Positions 7,974-15,344 of a DNA stretch of 17,778 nucleotides are shown here, one piece after another. Source of the DNA: Chytridium lagenaria (lineage: Eukaryota > Chytridiomycota > Chytridiomycetes > Chytridiales > Chytridiaceae); the NCBI GenBank assembly GCA_025449115.1, contig JAHLKC010000298.1:1-17778 (forward strand), read 5' to 3'. A program made the position numbers and the translations under genes. The notes beneath the pieces are model-generated. The model worked only from the letters and a program-made list of their open reading frames with translations, was not told where the DNA came from and made no database searches. How positions within the stretch are numbered: position 1 is the stretch's first letter; every line of letters begins with the position of its first letter.

Positions 7974-9038
7974 CTATTCGGTGTCCTTCTCGGGACTAGT
8001 GATAGAATCACTGCCAGCATCACTAGCTTTGGCACTGATGGGAGAAAACTTTGGCGACGTGGAACGCGTCGAGAGGGGTGATTCGTCAATAACCACAGCT
8101 TCAGACTCCTCATGAGCCTTCTTAACGCAAGCCGCATGGGAAGCGACGGCGTCCTCAATACTTTTGCGACGTTCTTCGTTACAGGGGTCATTGTTTTTCT
8201 CTCGAGACGCGACAAGACGAGCCTTGTATTCTGCGAGGCTCACCTTCTGCTTGACTGAAGCTGAAGCGGCGGCCATGGCATCGGCTGGTGGGAGATGTCG
8301 ACGAACCAAGGCGAGTGATGAAGAGGTGGCAACCACTTTAATCTTCGGCTTGTACTCAAGACGATGCAGGCGAGTAGTGAGGTCGTCAACGAGCATACCA
8401 TGGTGACGAACGCCACGAGGAGCACGTAAAGGAGGACCCGACACCAAAGGTTTGACTTGGCGGGGGTCGGCGAGGTGATCAGATAGGTCCGACTCGTCGT
8501 CACTGGCGTTCACAGAGCCGCGGGAAGCAGTCGTGGTATCAGTGGTGGTGTCGACGAGATTGATAACCTCGTCCAAAACGGGTTTGCCAGCAATCTTGGT
8601 GACAGGAGGGGGTTTGGAGATATTCTCGCGCATATCAGAAGGCCGAGGGCGAGGTTCTGGAGGCGGAGGAGGCAATGCGGGCATGAAGCTGCTCTCCTTT
8701 AAACCAGACTCAAGATCGTGCAAACGCATTTGGTTGTCGAGGAGAGAGGCGGCCAGTTCTCGACGGATGGCAACGAGGGAAGCATCAGAGAATTGCTTTT
8801 CTGGTGCGAGTTCCTTTACTTTCAAGGGTTCGAAACCCTCAATAGCACCAATGCGGGCAGTGGTATCCACAATCATTGCACGAATCTTAACGGAGGTGTT
8901 GTGGAGATACTGGCGTCGCTGCGTGACCAACGAGATGACGGAATCCAACTTATGGTTGCGGTAAGATGGATCACGAACCAAACGAGGCTCACTAAGGCTG
9001 ACGTCAAGCTCTAGGACCTTCAATCTATCAACCATCAA
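7974..9038 (-). CDS. Extra ORF of element A, C-terminal part: coiled-coil, proline-rich and acidic protein
   Basis: This is an open frame of 354 codons with no recognised family. It starts with a helical, possibly coiled-coil segment (VDRLKVLELDVSL, then IRRELAASLLDNQMRLHDLE). Next come a polyproline block (LPPPPPEPRPRP near residue 125), an acidic serine stretch (NASDDESDLSD), a GVRHHG motif, and a charged helical tail ending in SPEKDTE. Upstream, the frame connects through GSKIAVIRLMVDRL and two further frame changes (9260-9038) to the 10012-9260 frame, so the two were probably one protein of about 680 residues. It lies between the element leader and gag on the same strand. An AATAAA follows its stop, so it could have its own transcript end. 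Confidence 0.6.
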   Translation of the reverse strand: MMVDRLKVLELDVSLSEPRLVRDPSYRNHKLDSVISLVTQRRQYLHNTSVKIRAMIVDTTARIGAIEGFEPLKVKELAPEKQFSDASLVAIRRELAASLLDNQMRLHDLESGLKESSFMPALPPPPPEPRPRPSDMRENISKPPPVTKIAGKPVLDEVINLVDTTTDTTTASRGSVNASDDESDLSDHLADPRQVKPLVSGPPLRAPRGVRHHGMLVDDLTTRLHRLEYKPKIKVVATSSSLALVRRHLPPADAMAAASASVKQKVSLAEYKARLVASREKNNDPCNEERRKSIEDAVASHAACVKKAHEESEAVVIDESPLSTRSTSPKFSPISAKASDAGSDSITSPEKDTE

Positions 9039-9259
9039 GCGGATAACGGCGATTTTCGAGCCATTGCTGGTAAGTTCCTTTTCACGACGAGACGCGGGTT
9101 GGCACTGGCTTCTCCAGAAGGCTTTGGAGTGGTGCGGGAAGAGGAAGATCCAGGGCGCTTAGTAACCAGCACTCGAGGGTCGAGGTTTCCGGCTTTACGC
9201 TGTCTAATAGCCTCATCCCTATCAGAGCCTTCGAGTTCTCGAACACTGAAGGATTATCG

Positions 9260-10012
9260 TCAGAGGCGAGAAGAAAAAATCTCGTCATCAGTGGAACTTC
9301 CAATCCCGTCGAGAGAGTTGCGACGGATATCACGAGGTGTATAACGACCACGAGAACTATTGTCGTCATCACAGTCCATAGGGTCAGAATGACGAGATGA
9401 TTTGGTCCCCAAACGTTCGTGATGACGAACACGAGAGGATGATGCAGCAGAGGGAACGTCCTCATCATCACTATTATCGACGCTGATAGGGAGTGGAGCA
9501 CGCTTGTTAGCGACTGAAGGCGTCTTATTGGCGGTCTTTAAAGTGGGAGGCCGTCCAGGAGGAGGAGGTGGAGGTGGGAGTACACGACCAGCATCAGCCA
9601 TAGCTTTCTGGTGCTGACCGACGGTGGCGCGGGAGTCGAGAATCAAGATCCCAAGCCTTTTGCATTCGTCCTCGGTCAAGTACGGTTCGTCTCGTTCTCC
9701 GTTTCGACGAGGTCTCTGGTTCCTCATGAATCGATTGATGTTCTCGTGGCAGAACGGGACCCCAAGGAGAGCATTCATGGCTCGAAATTGAGCCATAAAG
9801 TTGTTGGACAGATCCTTGATGATGGGGAGGTCCGTGCCAGCCTTTAGCGAGAGAAGACGAGCGTTCTCGGGAATCCCAGCACCATTAAGCTTTGGACGAC
9901 GTTTCTTGGTCTTATCAACCTTTCCATCGTTTGCACGGTGCTGGGTGTTTCTGACATTGACATCGGAAAGCCTTTCGTTGATAGTGTTGCGGGGACTCAC
10001 TGATGTAAGCAA
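9260..10012 (-). CDS. Extra ORF of element A, N-terminal part: basic and polyproline protein
   Basis: An open frame of 250 codons begins without an in-frame ATG; the first codon is TTG, right after a stop. It has a basic N-terminus (KVDKTKKRRPKLN), a helical segment (IIKDLSNNFMAQFRAMNALLG), LPPPPPPPGRPP near residue 143, an acidic DNSDDEDVPS and RVRHHERLG. This order (helix, polyproline, SDDE, RHH) recurs in the 9038-7974 part, suggesting an old internal duplication. The missing ATG is explained if a splice acceptor at 10002-10000 (TTGCTTACATCAG) joins it to the LTR-encoded start at 11278: the phases match. Function is unknown. Confidence 0.6.
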   Translation of the reverse strand: MLTSVSPRNTINERLSDVNVRNTQHRANDGKVDKTKKRRPKLNGAGIPENARLLSLKAGTDLPIIKDLSNNFMAQFRAMNALLGVPFCHENINRFMRNQRPRRNGERDEPYLTEDECKRLGILILDSRATVGQHQKAMADAGRVLPPPPPPPGRPPTLKTANKTPSVANKRAPLPISVDNSDDEDVPSAASSSRVRHHERLGTKSSRHSDPMDCDDDNSSRGRYTPRDIRRNSLDGIGSSTDDEIFSSRL

Positions 10013-10264
10013 TAATCATCAAAAGGTGATGTTAATAAAGATGCAAGCACAGCCAAGATGGTATGGTGTGGTTGAGGCTTACTCTTTTGTATGCGGACTC
10101 CGACGGATGGTTGTCAAATCTTTTTGAATTAGACAATTTATTGTATTTAAATGAAATTTCATTCTCTGCGATGGGAGGCAACTCACGCCAAATGGAGTGA
10201 GCTGTTCCCCATCACCTTGGATTCGTTAATTGTCATTTATATAATTAACGGATCAAACAGGGGT

Positions 10265-10302
10265 GGCTTTGGAGGATATAGAGCTATGAATCCTCCCAAG
10301 CC
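10265..10302. repeat. Strong hairpin in the leader (13-bp stem, one mismatch)
   Basis: GGCTTTGGAGGAT at 10265-10277 pairs with ATCCTCCCAAGCC at 10290-10302 with one mismatch. The loop itself contains ATAG and CTAT, which can extend the stem. Confidence 0.75.
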
Positions 10303-10376
10303 GTCCCGAAATTATCCTTGGTTTTTCGAAAATATTTTCGAAGTCTTTTAATATTATGAATACATTAATAAAATAT

Positions 10377-10402
10377 CGTCGAAAACAAAGAGTTTTTCGA
10401 CG
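10377..10402. repeat. Hairpin in the leader (9-bp perfect stem)
   Basis: CGTCGAAAA at 10377-10385 pairs perfectly with TTTTCGACG at 10394-10402. A nearby perfect 18-bp palindrome, TTCGAAAATATTTTCGAA, lies at 10325-10342. Confidence 0.7.
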
Positions 10403-10494
10403 AAAACTTTTGGGAATTCTTAATAAACTTCCTATAAAGAATCCGAAATGCTTTACAGCAACGTTTTAAGGCCTTTTTTGGCCGAGGATCCTTG

Positions 10495-10540
10495 GGAACC
10501 ACCTCTAGCTTCGAGGTTTTGGGCTAGATAGGGTGGTTCC
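10495..10540. repeat. Strong hairpin in the leader (15-bp stem with a 3-nt bulge)
   Basis: GGAACCACCTCTAGC at 10495-10509 pairs with GCTAGA (10523-10528) and GGTGGTTCC (10532-10540), with TAG bulged out. This is the most stable-looking stem of the leader. Confidence 0.75.
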
Positions 10541-10639
10541 ACAGGGTGGTTTTCAAAATGAAATTAATGTGTGTGATGTTTTGATCAAACCATCAACACC
10601 AAAAATGCACGATCGGCGTCAATATTGATGCTAGAGAGC

Positions 10640-10673
10640 CCGTTCGACAGCGCAAATGATGTGCGCCGAACGG
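10640..10673. repeat. Hairpin in the leader (7-bp plus 5-bp stem)
   Basis: CCGTTCG at 10640-10646 pairs with CGAACGG at 10667-10673. Inside it, GCGCA (10650-10654) pairs with TGCGC (10662-10666), leaving a 3-nt bulge on one side. Confidence 0.7.
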
Positions 10674-10910
10674 CGCATCTTTTGATATAAAAATCGAAAA
10701 GAGTTTCTTATTAGAAAATAAAGTTTCTATTTAAAGTCTATAAAAAAGCCAACCTAGAAGGCTGCACTTTTCACAAAATATAGACCAGAGGTCTAGGATG
10801 ACGACAAAGTCGTCAAACGAAAAGGTTTTGTTAATAAACAATCGAAAAGGTCGAAAGTTTAAGTAACAGGTTTTCTTCTTTTAAGGATCTGGGCGCTCCA
10901 GCGCGCAAAT

Positions 10911-11229
10911 CAAGAAGGGTTTTTCACATTATGCTAAGCTTAGGGGGCGAAAGATCGCGGCCTTAGCAAAGCTGTGAAGGTGGGAGGCTCTGATGCCCAT
11001 GCAGTGGCTAGGGAGGCTACTAGAGGGTCCCGGAAGCAGCATGGTGACACAAAATGGACAATGGCCATGCAGAGTATCAGGGGAGTCCCCTAGCACAATG
11101 CAAGGCCACCACCAGAGCTCCGGAGACAGCGGGAACGCGTCCACGTTTGTCCGGGGCGGGGGTGCCGATAGGTCATCGAAAAAATCCAAAGGAAATGACG
11201 AAACCAAAGAGAAATCAACGAAAACTCAC
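10911..11229. other. 5' part of the leader, no gene supported
   Basis: This GC-richer stretch lies between the hairpin block and the candidate splice donor. Open frames here lack family features and look like chance. One near-perfect palindrome, AGGGGA g TCCCCT, lies at 11079-11091. It is best read as element leader or the 5' part of the candidate intron. Confidence 0.5.
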
Positions 11230-11278
11230 CAGACACCTTTTTAGGTTGGGCCCCCACTGTGATCTTCTCTTGACCCAT
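11230..11278 (-). CDS. Candidate first coding exon of element A, starting inside the LTR
   Basis: ATG at 11278-11276 lies in the LTR, 21 nt from its 3' end, with A at -3 and G at +4. The frame begins MGQEKIT, crosses the LTR end and the primer-binding site, and reaches CTG|GTGAGT. Unspliced, it stops after 62 codons. Spliced at 10000 it enters the extra ORF in phase, and spliced at 7774 it enters gag in phase (VSELRKVRDMENY at the join). Yeast Ty1 also begins its first ORF inside the LTR. The Gly at position 2 is suggestive, but residue 6 is Ile rather than Ser/Thr, so myristoylation is not well supported. Confidence 0.45.
11241..11256 (-). other. Primer-binding site of element A
   Basis: One base after the LTR end (GATCACA), the minus strand reads TGGGGGCCCAACCTAA. 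Starting with TGG directly next to the LTR is the hallmark of a tRNA-primed minus-strand start. The matching tRNA cannot be named from the sequence alone. Confidence 0.65.
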
Positions 11279-12194
11279 CCTCCCTACCTAGCTTCGACTA
11301 GGGGGTAGGGGAGAAGAGTAAAGGAGTTGCTCCAGCAGAGCAAGTCCACAGAGCACCTAAAGGACGGATGTACTCCGCCGTCTAAGTGATGTTAGTTGTT
11401 GTTTTGGCTGTGTGTGGTAGTTTTCGCGAGTTCTATTAAATAAAAGGGAGATGGGAACGGTTTTAGTATCTTCATTATCGACTACCTTGCTTCTAAACCA
11501 ATATCAGCACCAGATTGTCTCCTGGCGATTGGGGATGGCTGAAAGCCTCCTTGCCTTCCTGCTATGGCACCTTTTGGAACGTGAAGATCTCGTTGCCTCA
11601 CGAGCTGGCACAGGGTAACCTCACTCATCACCTGCCTGCAGCGTCGATCACCGGCTCGGGGATCATCAGAGGTGGAATGTAGCCGACCAAGCCTAAGCTA
11701 AAGGACACTGACAATGAGGAGGACCCTTGGGCTCCCATCGCAGCCTTCTGCTTCAAACAGCTGGATTGCGGCTTCACCAGGTGGCAGGGGGTAGAGGGGT
11801 GGGCTGCCATCCAAGAAGGAGTGAAGGGAGATCACGGCGAGGCCACGCGCGTGAGATAGAGGATGGGGATCAACTCAATATCAACTACTTGATTCAACAT
11901 GTACAAATTAAATCAAGAAATCTCTCATATTAAAGTAATACACAAAATACAAATAAATAATAGACACAACATATGCACACACACATAAACGGCACATATG
12001 TGCGCCACCTCCTTCAATAAAAACCCTATAAACGTGGGGAAAAAACTATATATAAAAAACCCAAAGGGAAAAGAAGGGAGGATTCAATATGACGCGTAAA
12101 TATACGCGTCGATGCGGGATATAACGGAACTCAACGGACTTAGACGAAATGTCCTTATGAGCCATAGGCCATGTGAATAATGTAATTCTTCACA
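11258..12194 (-). repeat. 5' LTR of element A (937 bp)
   Basis: On the minus strand the LTR runs from TGTGAAGAATTAC to AGAAGATCACA, with 5-bp terminal inverted repeats TGTGA/TCACA and a primer-binding site one base beyond. The outer boundary is fixed by the abrupt end of fragment C's pol reading (VGDLVWLS). No coding frame is convincing inside. A TATATATAG at 12054-12046 and a TTTTATTTAATAG near 11440 are candidate promoter elements; no AATAAA is evident on this strand. A hairpin of about 12 bp (11280-11313) lies in the U5 end. The second copy should lie left of the window. Confidence 0.75.
12046..12054 (-). promoter_or_regulatory. Candidate TATA element in LTR A
   Basis: The minus strand reads TATATATAG within an AT-rich run, 140 nt into the LTR. 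Transcription would start near 12020. A second AT-rich candidate lies near 11440, so this is tentative. Confidence 0.35.
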
Positions 12195-12874
12195 GAGAGC
12201 CATACCAGGTCGCCAACATCAAACGAGTGTTTGTTGCACTGGGTTTACTTTGTTGTGCTCGTCTCTTGCGTTTGAGTTCTGCACGCAAGAGTACGGCCTT
12301 TGAGTAGGCTAGTCTAGCAGCTAGCTGAGTAACATAATCTTTAGCCTCTAAACGATCATCTTCATCGTTGAGGGATTCTTTGACAAAGTCTTGAAGGGCT
12401 TGTCGAGTATTCATGAGCACACTAACATGTGTGTCAGTATCTATATCATCTTCAGGAGAAATATAATCGTCAGGAGGAACATAATCGTCCTGGTCGTTGT
12501 TGACTTCAAAGTCAATGATCTTTACGTGCATTGCAGGCCCTTCGGCTATAAGGGGTCTGCCGTTGTCTATTATTGAGGTGGATGGTGATAAAACCAGCGC
12601 GTCATGATAGTATAGGTTCATGCCAGTATCAACAAACAGCGGATAACTATCGCGCAAGTGTGGTTTCTCAGTCGCACATCCTCTATGGATAACAGTTGTA
12701 TAGACATCTCTGTCTTTGCCTTCATGTGTTATGCGAACCCGTCGGGTAATGGCATGCATAGGGAGCGTTTGTTTTCTCTGGAAGGATCTCCATTGGAATG
12801 TATAACTTAATCTTTTCATGGGATGAAAGTGAATAAGATAGAATACATCATACTCATATTTCTGAAGGACATCC
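12195..12874 (-). pseudogene. Fragment C: internal scrap of a third Ty3/gypsy pol (post-integrase-core region)
   Basis: This 680-bp piece is bounded on both sides by LTR ends. From 12874 the frame reads QDVLQKYEYDVFYLIH, a beta-rich module containing ALVLSPSTSIIDNGRPLI and HVKIIDFEV, an acidic stretch (DYVPPDDYISPEDD) and a helical DYVTQLAARLAYSKAVLLRAELKRKRR. After a 1-nt shift near 12235 it ends in SFDVGDLVWLS, the standard start of the Ty3/gypsy integrase C-terminal domain. The module matches, at low identity, the one at 15820-15430 in element B. The first codons of the open frame (12894-12875) belong to LTR B. The piece is the disrupted target into which A and B inserted. Confidence 0.7.
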
Positions 12875-13311
12875 TGTGAACTCTTCTGGCCCAATATCCG
12901 AAAAGTTCAGAGAAAACAATAACCAGAACCACCAAAAGTGACCTGAGCCCACCAAAAAATAACAGGGTCTCAAGCTACACTCACCAAAAATACAACAAAA
13001 ACCGATCTTTCTAACACCTGGGGGTCTTCACCTGCGGGAGTCTTGTTACTGAACCTGGGAGCAAGCCAAGAGGGTGCCAAGAGGCCGTTCTGAATGAGGT
13101 TGGGAGAGGATGCCAAAGTCTGTAGCAGCAAGGTACTTGGGATATAGCAGGGTAGCGAGTTCTGCAGTGTTTCCTGTTCAAACCGATGTTGCTGGCGACT
13201 TCCTTCAGGGTGGTAGAAAGAGAGAGATCTTGAGGTGCCTCACGAGATGACCAAGAGACAGAGGGATTGGGAGGTAATTTGGGGACAGCAGAGTTAAAAC
13301 GAGAGGTCTTT

Positions 13312-13317
13312 TTTATT
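13312..13317 (-). terminator. Polyadenylation signal in LTR B
   Basis: AATAAA on the minus strand, about 50 nt downstream of the TATA box, marks the likely R region of the LTR. Confidence 0.6.
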
Positions 13318-13362
13318 CTTCAGTCCAAAACTTCTGAGGACCTTCCACACAAAAACTGCCCC

Positions 13363-13371
13363 TTTTTATAG
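13363..13371 (-). promoter_or_regulatory. TATA box of LTR B
   Basis: The minus strand reads CTATAAAAAGGGGC, a strong TATA box. Transcription would start near 13340, and an AATAAA follows at the proper distance. Confidence 0.65.
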
Positions 13372-14517
13372 TCCATTTCCCTTCACAAAATTAAGTTACT
13401 ATATACAATATGTCTTTCATCCTCCCTCCTCAGCCCTTTATCAAAGTTCTTGTTCTTTTTCTAAGTTGCAGCTTCATCATTGGTTCCTCGCGAGGGATAA
13501 GGGTGGCCAAGGTGACGCCGAGGGGAAGGGATGGGCTGGTGATATATTCTTTACCATATAGGGGAGGTCTGGTGGCAGTCTTGGGTCCCAGAAGAGGAAA
13601 GGCAGCATGGATGGACTATTCCATGACTACACAATCCAACCTAAAATATCCTGTCTTCTTAGCACACCTGTTGTCCTTCCAGGTGGGCGCTATTCAATTG
13701 GTCAATACTTAGACCCCTTGAATAACCTTGTATGCCTAAAATCCACCCATGGGATGATAGGCGCTTATCATTACCTTTTCCAGTAACTTGTGTGCTTCTT
13801 CCCTGGAGGGAGAGTAAATTTAGCATGGTTTACTCCAGGATAGATGCCCTTCACGAAAAATCCACATGGCAGGTGCTTTTTTTAATGTCAGGAACTTGTC
13901 GCGTCACGTCGCGCCAACATAAAACAGTGAGTTTTTGCATAAAATGAGGAAAATATGTGCTTTCCCTTCTTCACAGTTTATGAGGTCATCCTGTCATCAA
14001 AGAAGACCCAAAATTGGTATCAGGAAACTGTATCCTGTGTAGCATGTACTGGGACATGTGGCGGCTGAATTCGCCAAGTTAACGGCTTGGTTCAAAGCCC
14101 CAAACCAGGTACTCTAAACCTCCGTGAGCTCTTTTTCATGACTTTCTGTGTTAAACTTGTCAGATTTATTTCTCAAAAATAAATAAATTTCATAATTGAC
14201 TATCAGTGATTTGCACGGAGTTCATATTTCTAAAGCCTTGATGTTGGCACTTTGCTGTCCTATACTCTGGTGTAACTGATAGACGCGTTCTGACACGTCA
14301 AGGAGATTCAGTTTCTTCTCCTCTTCATTCGCTGTCAAACAGTTTTCCTCTGAGTTGTTTGTTTACTCTTTTATGTTAATTTTAGTCTAAGTCTTTTGCC
14401 CTCTGGTTTATCCGCGCCTATTGCGGACGTGTCAAGTGAATAAAGCCTTATTCTCAACCTGTTTGGTTTGGTGTGATTATTGGTCTTTATTGACCGTGAA
14501 CCATCATGAAGTTCACA

Positions 14518-14532
14518 GGGTCCAGCTTCTTT
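14518..14532 (-). other. Candidate polypurine tract of element B
   Basis: Just before the LTR the minus strand reads AAAGAAGCTGGACCC. It is purine-rich but interrupted by CT and CCC. Position next to TGTGAAC supports it as the plus-strand primer; purity is poor. Confidence 0.4.
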
Positions 14533-14548
14533 AAAGACTGTCATATAT

Positions 14549-15109
14549 TCATTTCTTTGTAGATCTCTTTTTTAATGCAGCTTTACTTTGAGTGTGCTGG
14601 AAATATTTCCTGTATTCAGACTCCTTAGTCTGTTTATTGCTTTCCCAGTACCGGGCAACGGATTCTTTTGGCAGGTCATCTTCATCATGCCAATCGTTAT
14701 AGGATGACGGCCAGGATTTGTATTTAATCTCATATTGATAAGGCATTCCGTCATATTTAACGTGTTTTACAACTTTTTCAATTTCATATTCTGGATCCTC
14801 TTCCTCCAACGTTTCGTCAAAGTCATCATCAAAACGGCGTCTTAAGAGTGGATTCACTCCGCTGCTAATTTGTCTGCCTGGAGGTCGTTTTCGAACGATG
14901 GTGCAATCTTCCCATTTTTTGATTTCTGCTTCATAGTCATCTTCTGCTTTCATTGCAGCTTCTTCAGCTGCCGTAAGAGGTTTTCGTGATGAATATGGTC
15001 TCATTCGACCACGATGAGATACTCTACCCATAATACATTGTCCAGGGAGCGTTTCAACTAACTGAAACTTCTCACCTTCTTTGCCAATAACCTCATGGGT
15101 CCGGACCAT
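14549..15109 (-). CDS. C-terminal end of element B pol: integrase C-terminal domain and chromodomain
   Basis: The frame (186 codons) continues the integrase C-terminal domain: KEGEKFQLVETLPGQ and VSHRGRMRPYS correspond to the 'yrl...vhvsrLkPY' end of Ty3/gypsy integrases. A charged linker (residues 45-105) leads to a chromodomain at about 107-158: EYEIEKVVKHVKYDG, QYEIKYKSWPSSYNDW and HDEDDLPKESVARYW, with aromatic residues at the cage positions. Chromodomains read methylated histone tails and steer integration toward matching chromatin. The basic tail ends at 14549, 31 nt before the LTR. The upstream frame reads IHVP before residue 1 and starts just after a stop, so the true reading arrives through a 1-nt shift from 15344-15093. 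Confidence 0.85.
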   Translation of the reverse strand: MVRTHEVIGKEGEKFQLVETLPGQCIMGRVSHRGRMRPYSSRKPLTAAEEAAMKAEDDYEAEIKKWEDCTIVRKRPPGRQISSGVNPLLRRRFDDDFDETLEEEDPEYEIEKVVKHVKYDGMPYQYEIKYKSWPSSYNDWHDEDDLPKESVARYWESNKQTKESEYRKYFQHTQSKAALKKRSTKK

Positions 15110-15344
15110 CGGAACATGAATTTTGAGTTAAGGGGAACGATCCTTTAGCAGCACGCAGTGGTACGGCTAGCCATACTCTATCACCTTCTTTGAAGTCAAA
15201 CTCTCGGTCTGTGGTTTCTGAGCGTGTTTTCATACGTTCCTGTGCTTTCCTGTTATTCTCTGCGGCAATGCCTCGGGCTACGCGTAGTCTGTGGATTAAT
15301 TCTATGCTAAAATCGGATAAACCGGCGGTTGGGTTGTCTTCCAA
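15093..15344 (-). CDS. Element B integrase, post-core helix and VGDRVWL-type segment
   Basis: The frame reads GLSDFSIELIHRLRVARGIA, ENNRKAQERMKTR and FDFKEGDRVWLAVPLRA. This is the standard sequence between the Ty3/gypsy integrase core and its C-terminal SH3-like domain (helix with A..NR.KAQER, then F..GD.VWL). It ends in a nonsense tail; the correct reading moves near 15130 into the 15109-14549 frame. Just upstream, VLEDNPTAG links it to the inserted module through another shift near 15340. Confidence 0.82.
   Translation of the reverse strand: MEDNPTAGLSDFSIELIHRLRVARGIAAENNRKAQERMKTRSETTDREFDFKEGDRVWLAVPLRAAKGSFPLTQNSCSDGPDP

Larger units (their letters stand above)
10215..10910. promoter_or_regulatory. 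Hairpin-rich untranslated leader of element A
   Basis: This roughly 700-nt stretch has no supported gene and an unusual density of inverted repeats with short loops: 10220-10253, 10265-10302, 10325-10342, 10377-10402, 10495-10540, 10640-10673, 10781-10795, 10799-10815 and 10893-10904. They differ in sequence, so they are not copies of one repeat. The block lies between the primer-binding site and the first ORF and downstream of the candidate splice donor, where retroviral packaging and dimerisation signals sit. A role in genomic RNA structure is inferred. Confidence 0.55.
10000..11229 (-). other. Candidate leader intron of element A
   Basis: On the minus strand, CTG|GTGAGT at 11230/11229 is a good 5' splice site, 11 nt after the primer-binding site. 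TTATTGCTTACATCAG ending at 10000 is a good 3' splice site, with TTAACATCAC upstream as a possible branch region. Joining them fuses the reading frame begun at 11278 in phase to the extra ORF. The interval itself has no convincing coding frame. Splicing is inferred and needs transcript evidence. Confidence 0.45.
1..12194 (-). mobile_element. Element A: large Ty3/gypsy-type LTR retrotransposon, 5' LTR to ExoIII domain (3' part off the left edge)
   Basis: On the minus strand the order is 5' LTR (12194-11258), primer-binding site, structured leader, extra proline-rich ORF, gag, gag-pol junction, protease, reverse transcriptase, RNase H, an unassigned linker and an ExoIII-type endonuclease. The protease-RT-RNase H order, the YIDD motif and the RNase H ending in VADALSR place it in Ty3/gypsy. 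Integrase and the 3' LTR are expected left of position 1. At over 12 kb within the window it is large for the group. The coding strand switches frame many times through 1-nt indels, so this copy is either decayed or poorly sequenced. It sits inside fragment C, whose pol reading is cut at 12194/12195. Confidence 0.82.
12875..14517 (-). repeat. 3' LTR of element B (1,643 bp)
   Basis: On the minus strand it begins TGTGAACTTCATG and ends AGAAGAGTTCACA, with perfect 7-bp terminal inverted repeats TGTGAAC/GTTCACA. It starts 31 nt after the pol stop and ends exactly where fragment C reading begins. A TATA box (13371-13363) and AATAAA (13317-13312) lie about 50 nt apart in the order expected for U3-R-U5. 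That gives a U3 of about 1.15 kb and an R-U5 of about 0.47 kb. The start of U5 has several TTTTTGGTG-like repeats (12934-12985). No gene is supported inside; plus-strand open frames at 13410-13947 look like chance. Confidence 0.8.

Noticed and set aside
10929..11308. Several overlapping open frames of 60-90 codons on both strands
   Set aside because: They are mutually overlapping in a GC-rich leader, lack any family feature and are best explained as chance. Only the first 49 nt of the frame starting at 11278 are supported, as a candidate exon.
13410..13947. Plus-strand open frames with a hydrophobic, signal-peptide-like start inside LTR B
   Set aside because: They lie antisense within a well-bounded LTR, are short, match no family, and the LTR already has a minus-strand TATA and AATAAA.
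14060..14120. GGTTCAAAGCCCC, similar to a tRNA B box
   Set aside because: No matching A box at proper spacing and no acceptor or anticodon stems could be formed; the sequence is within LTR B.
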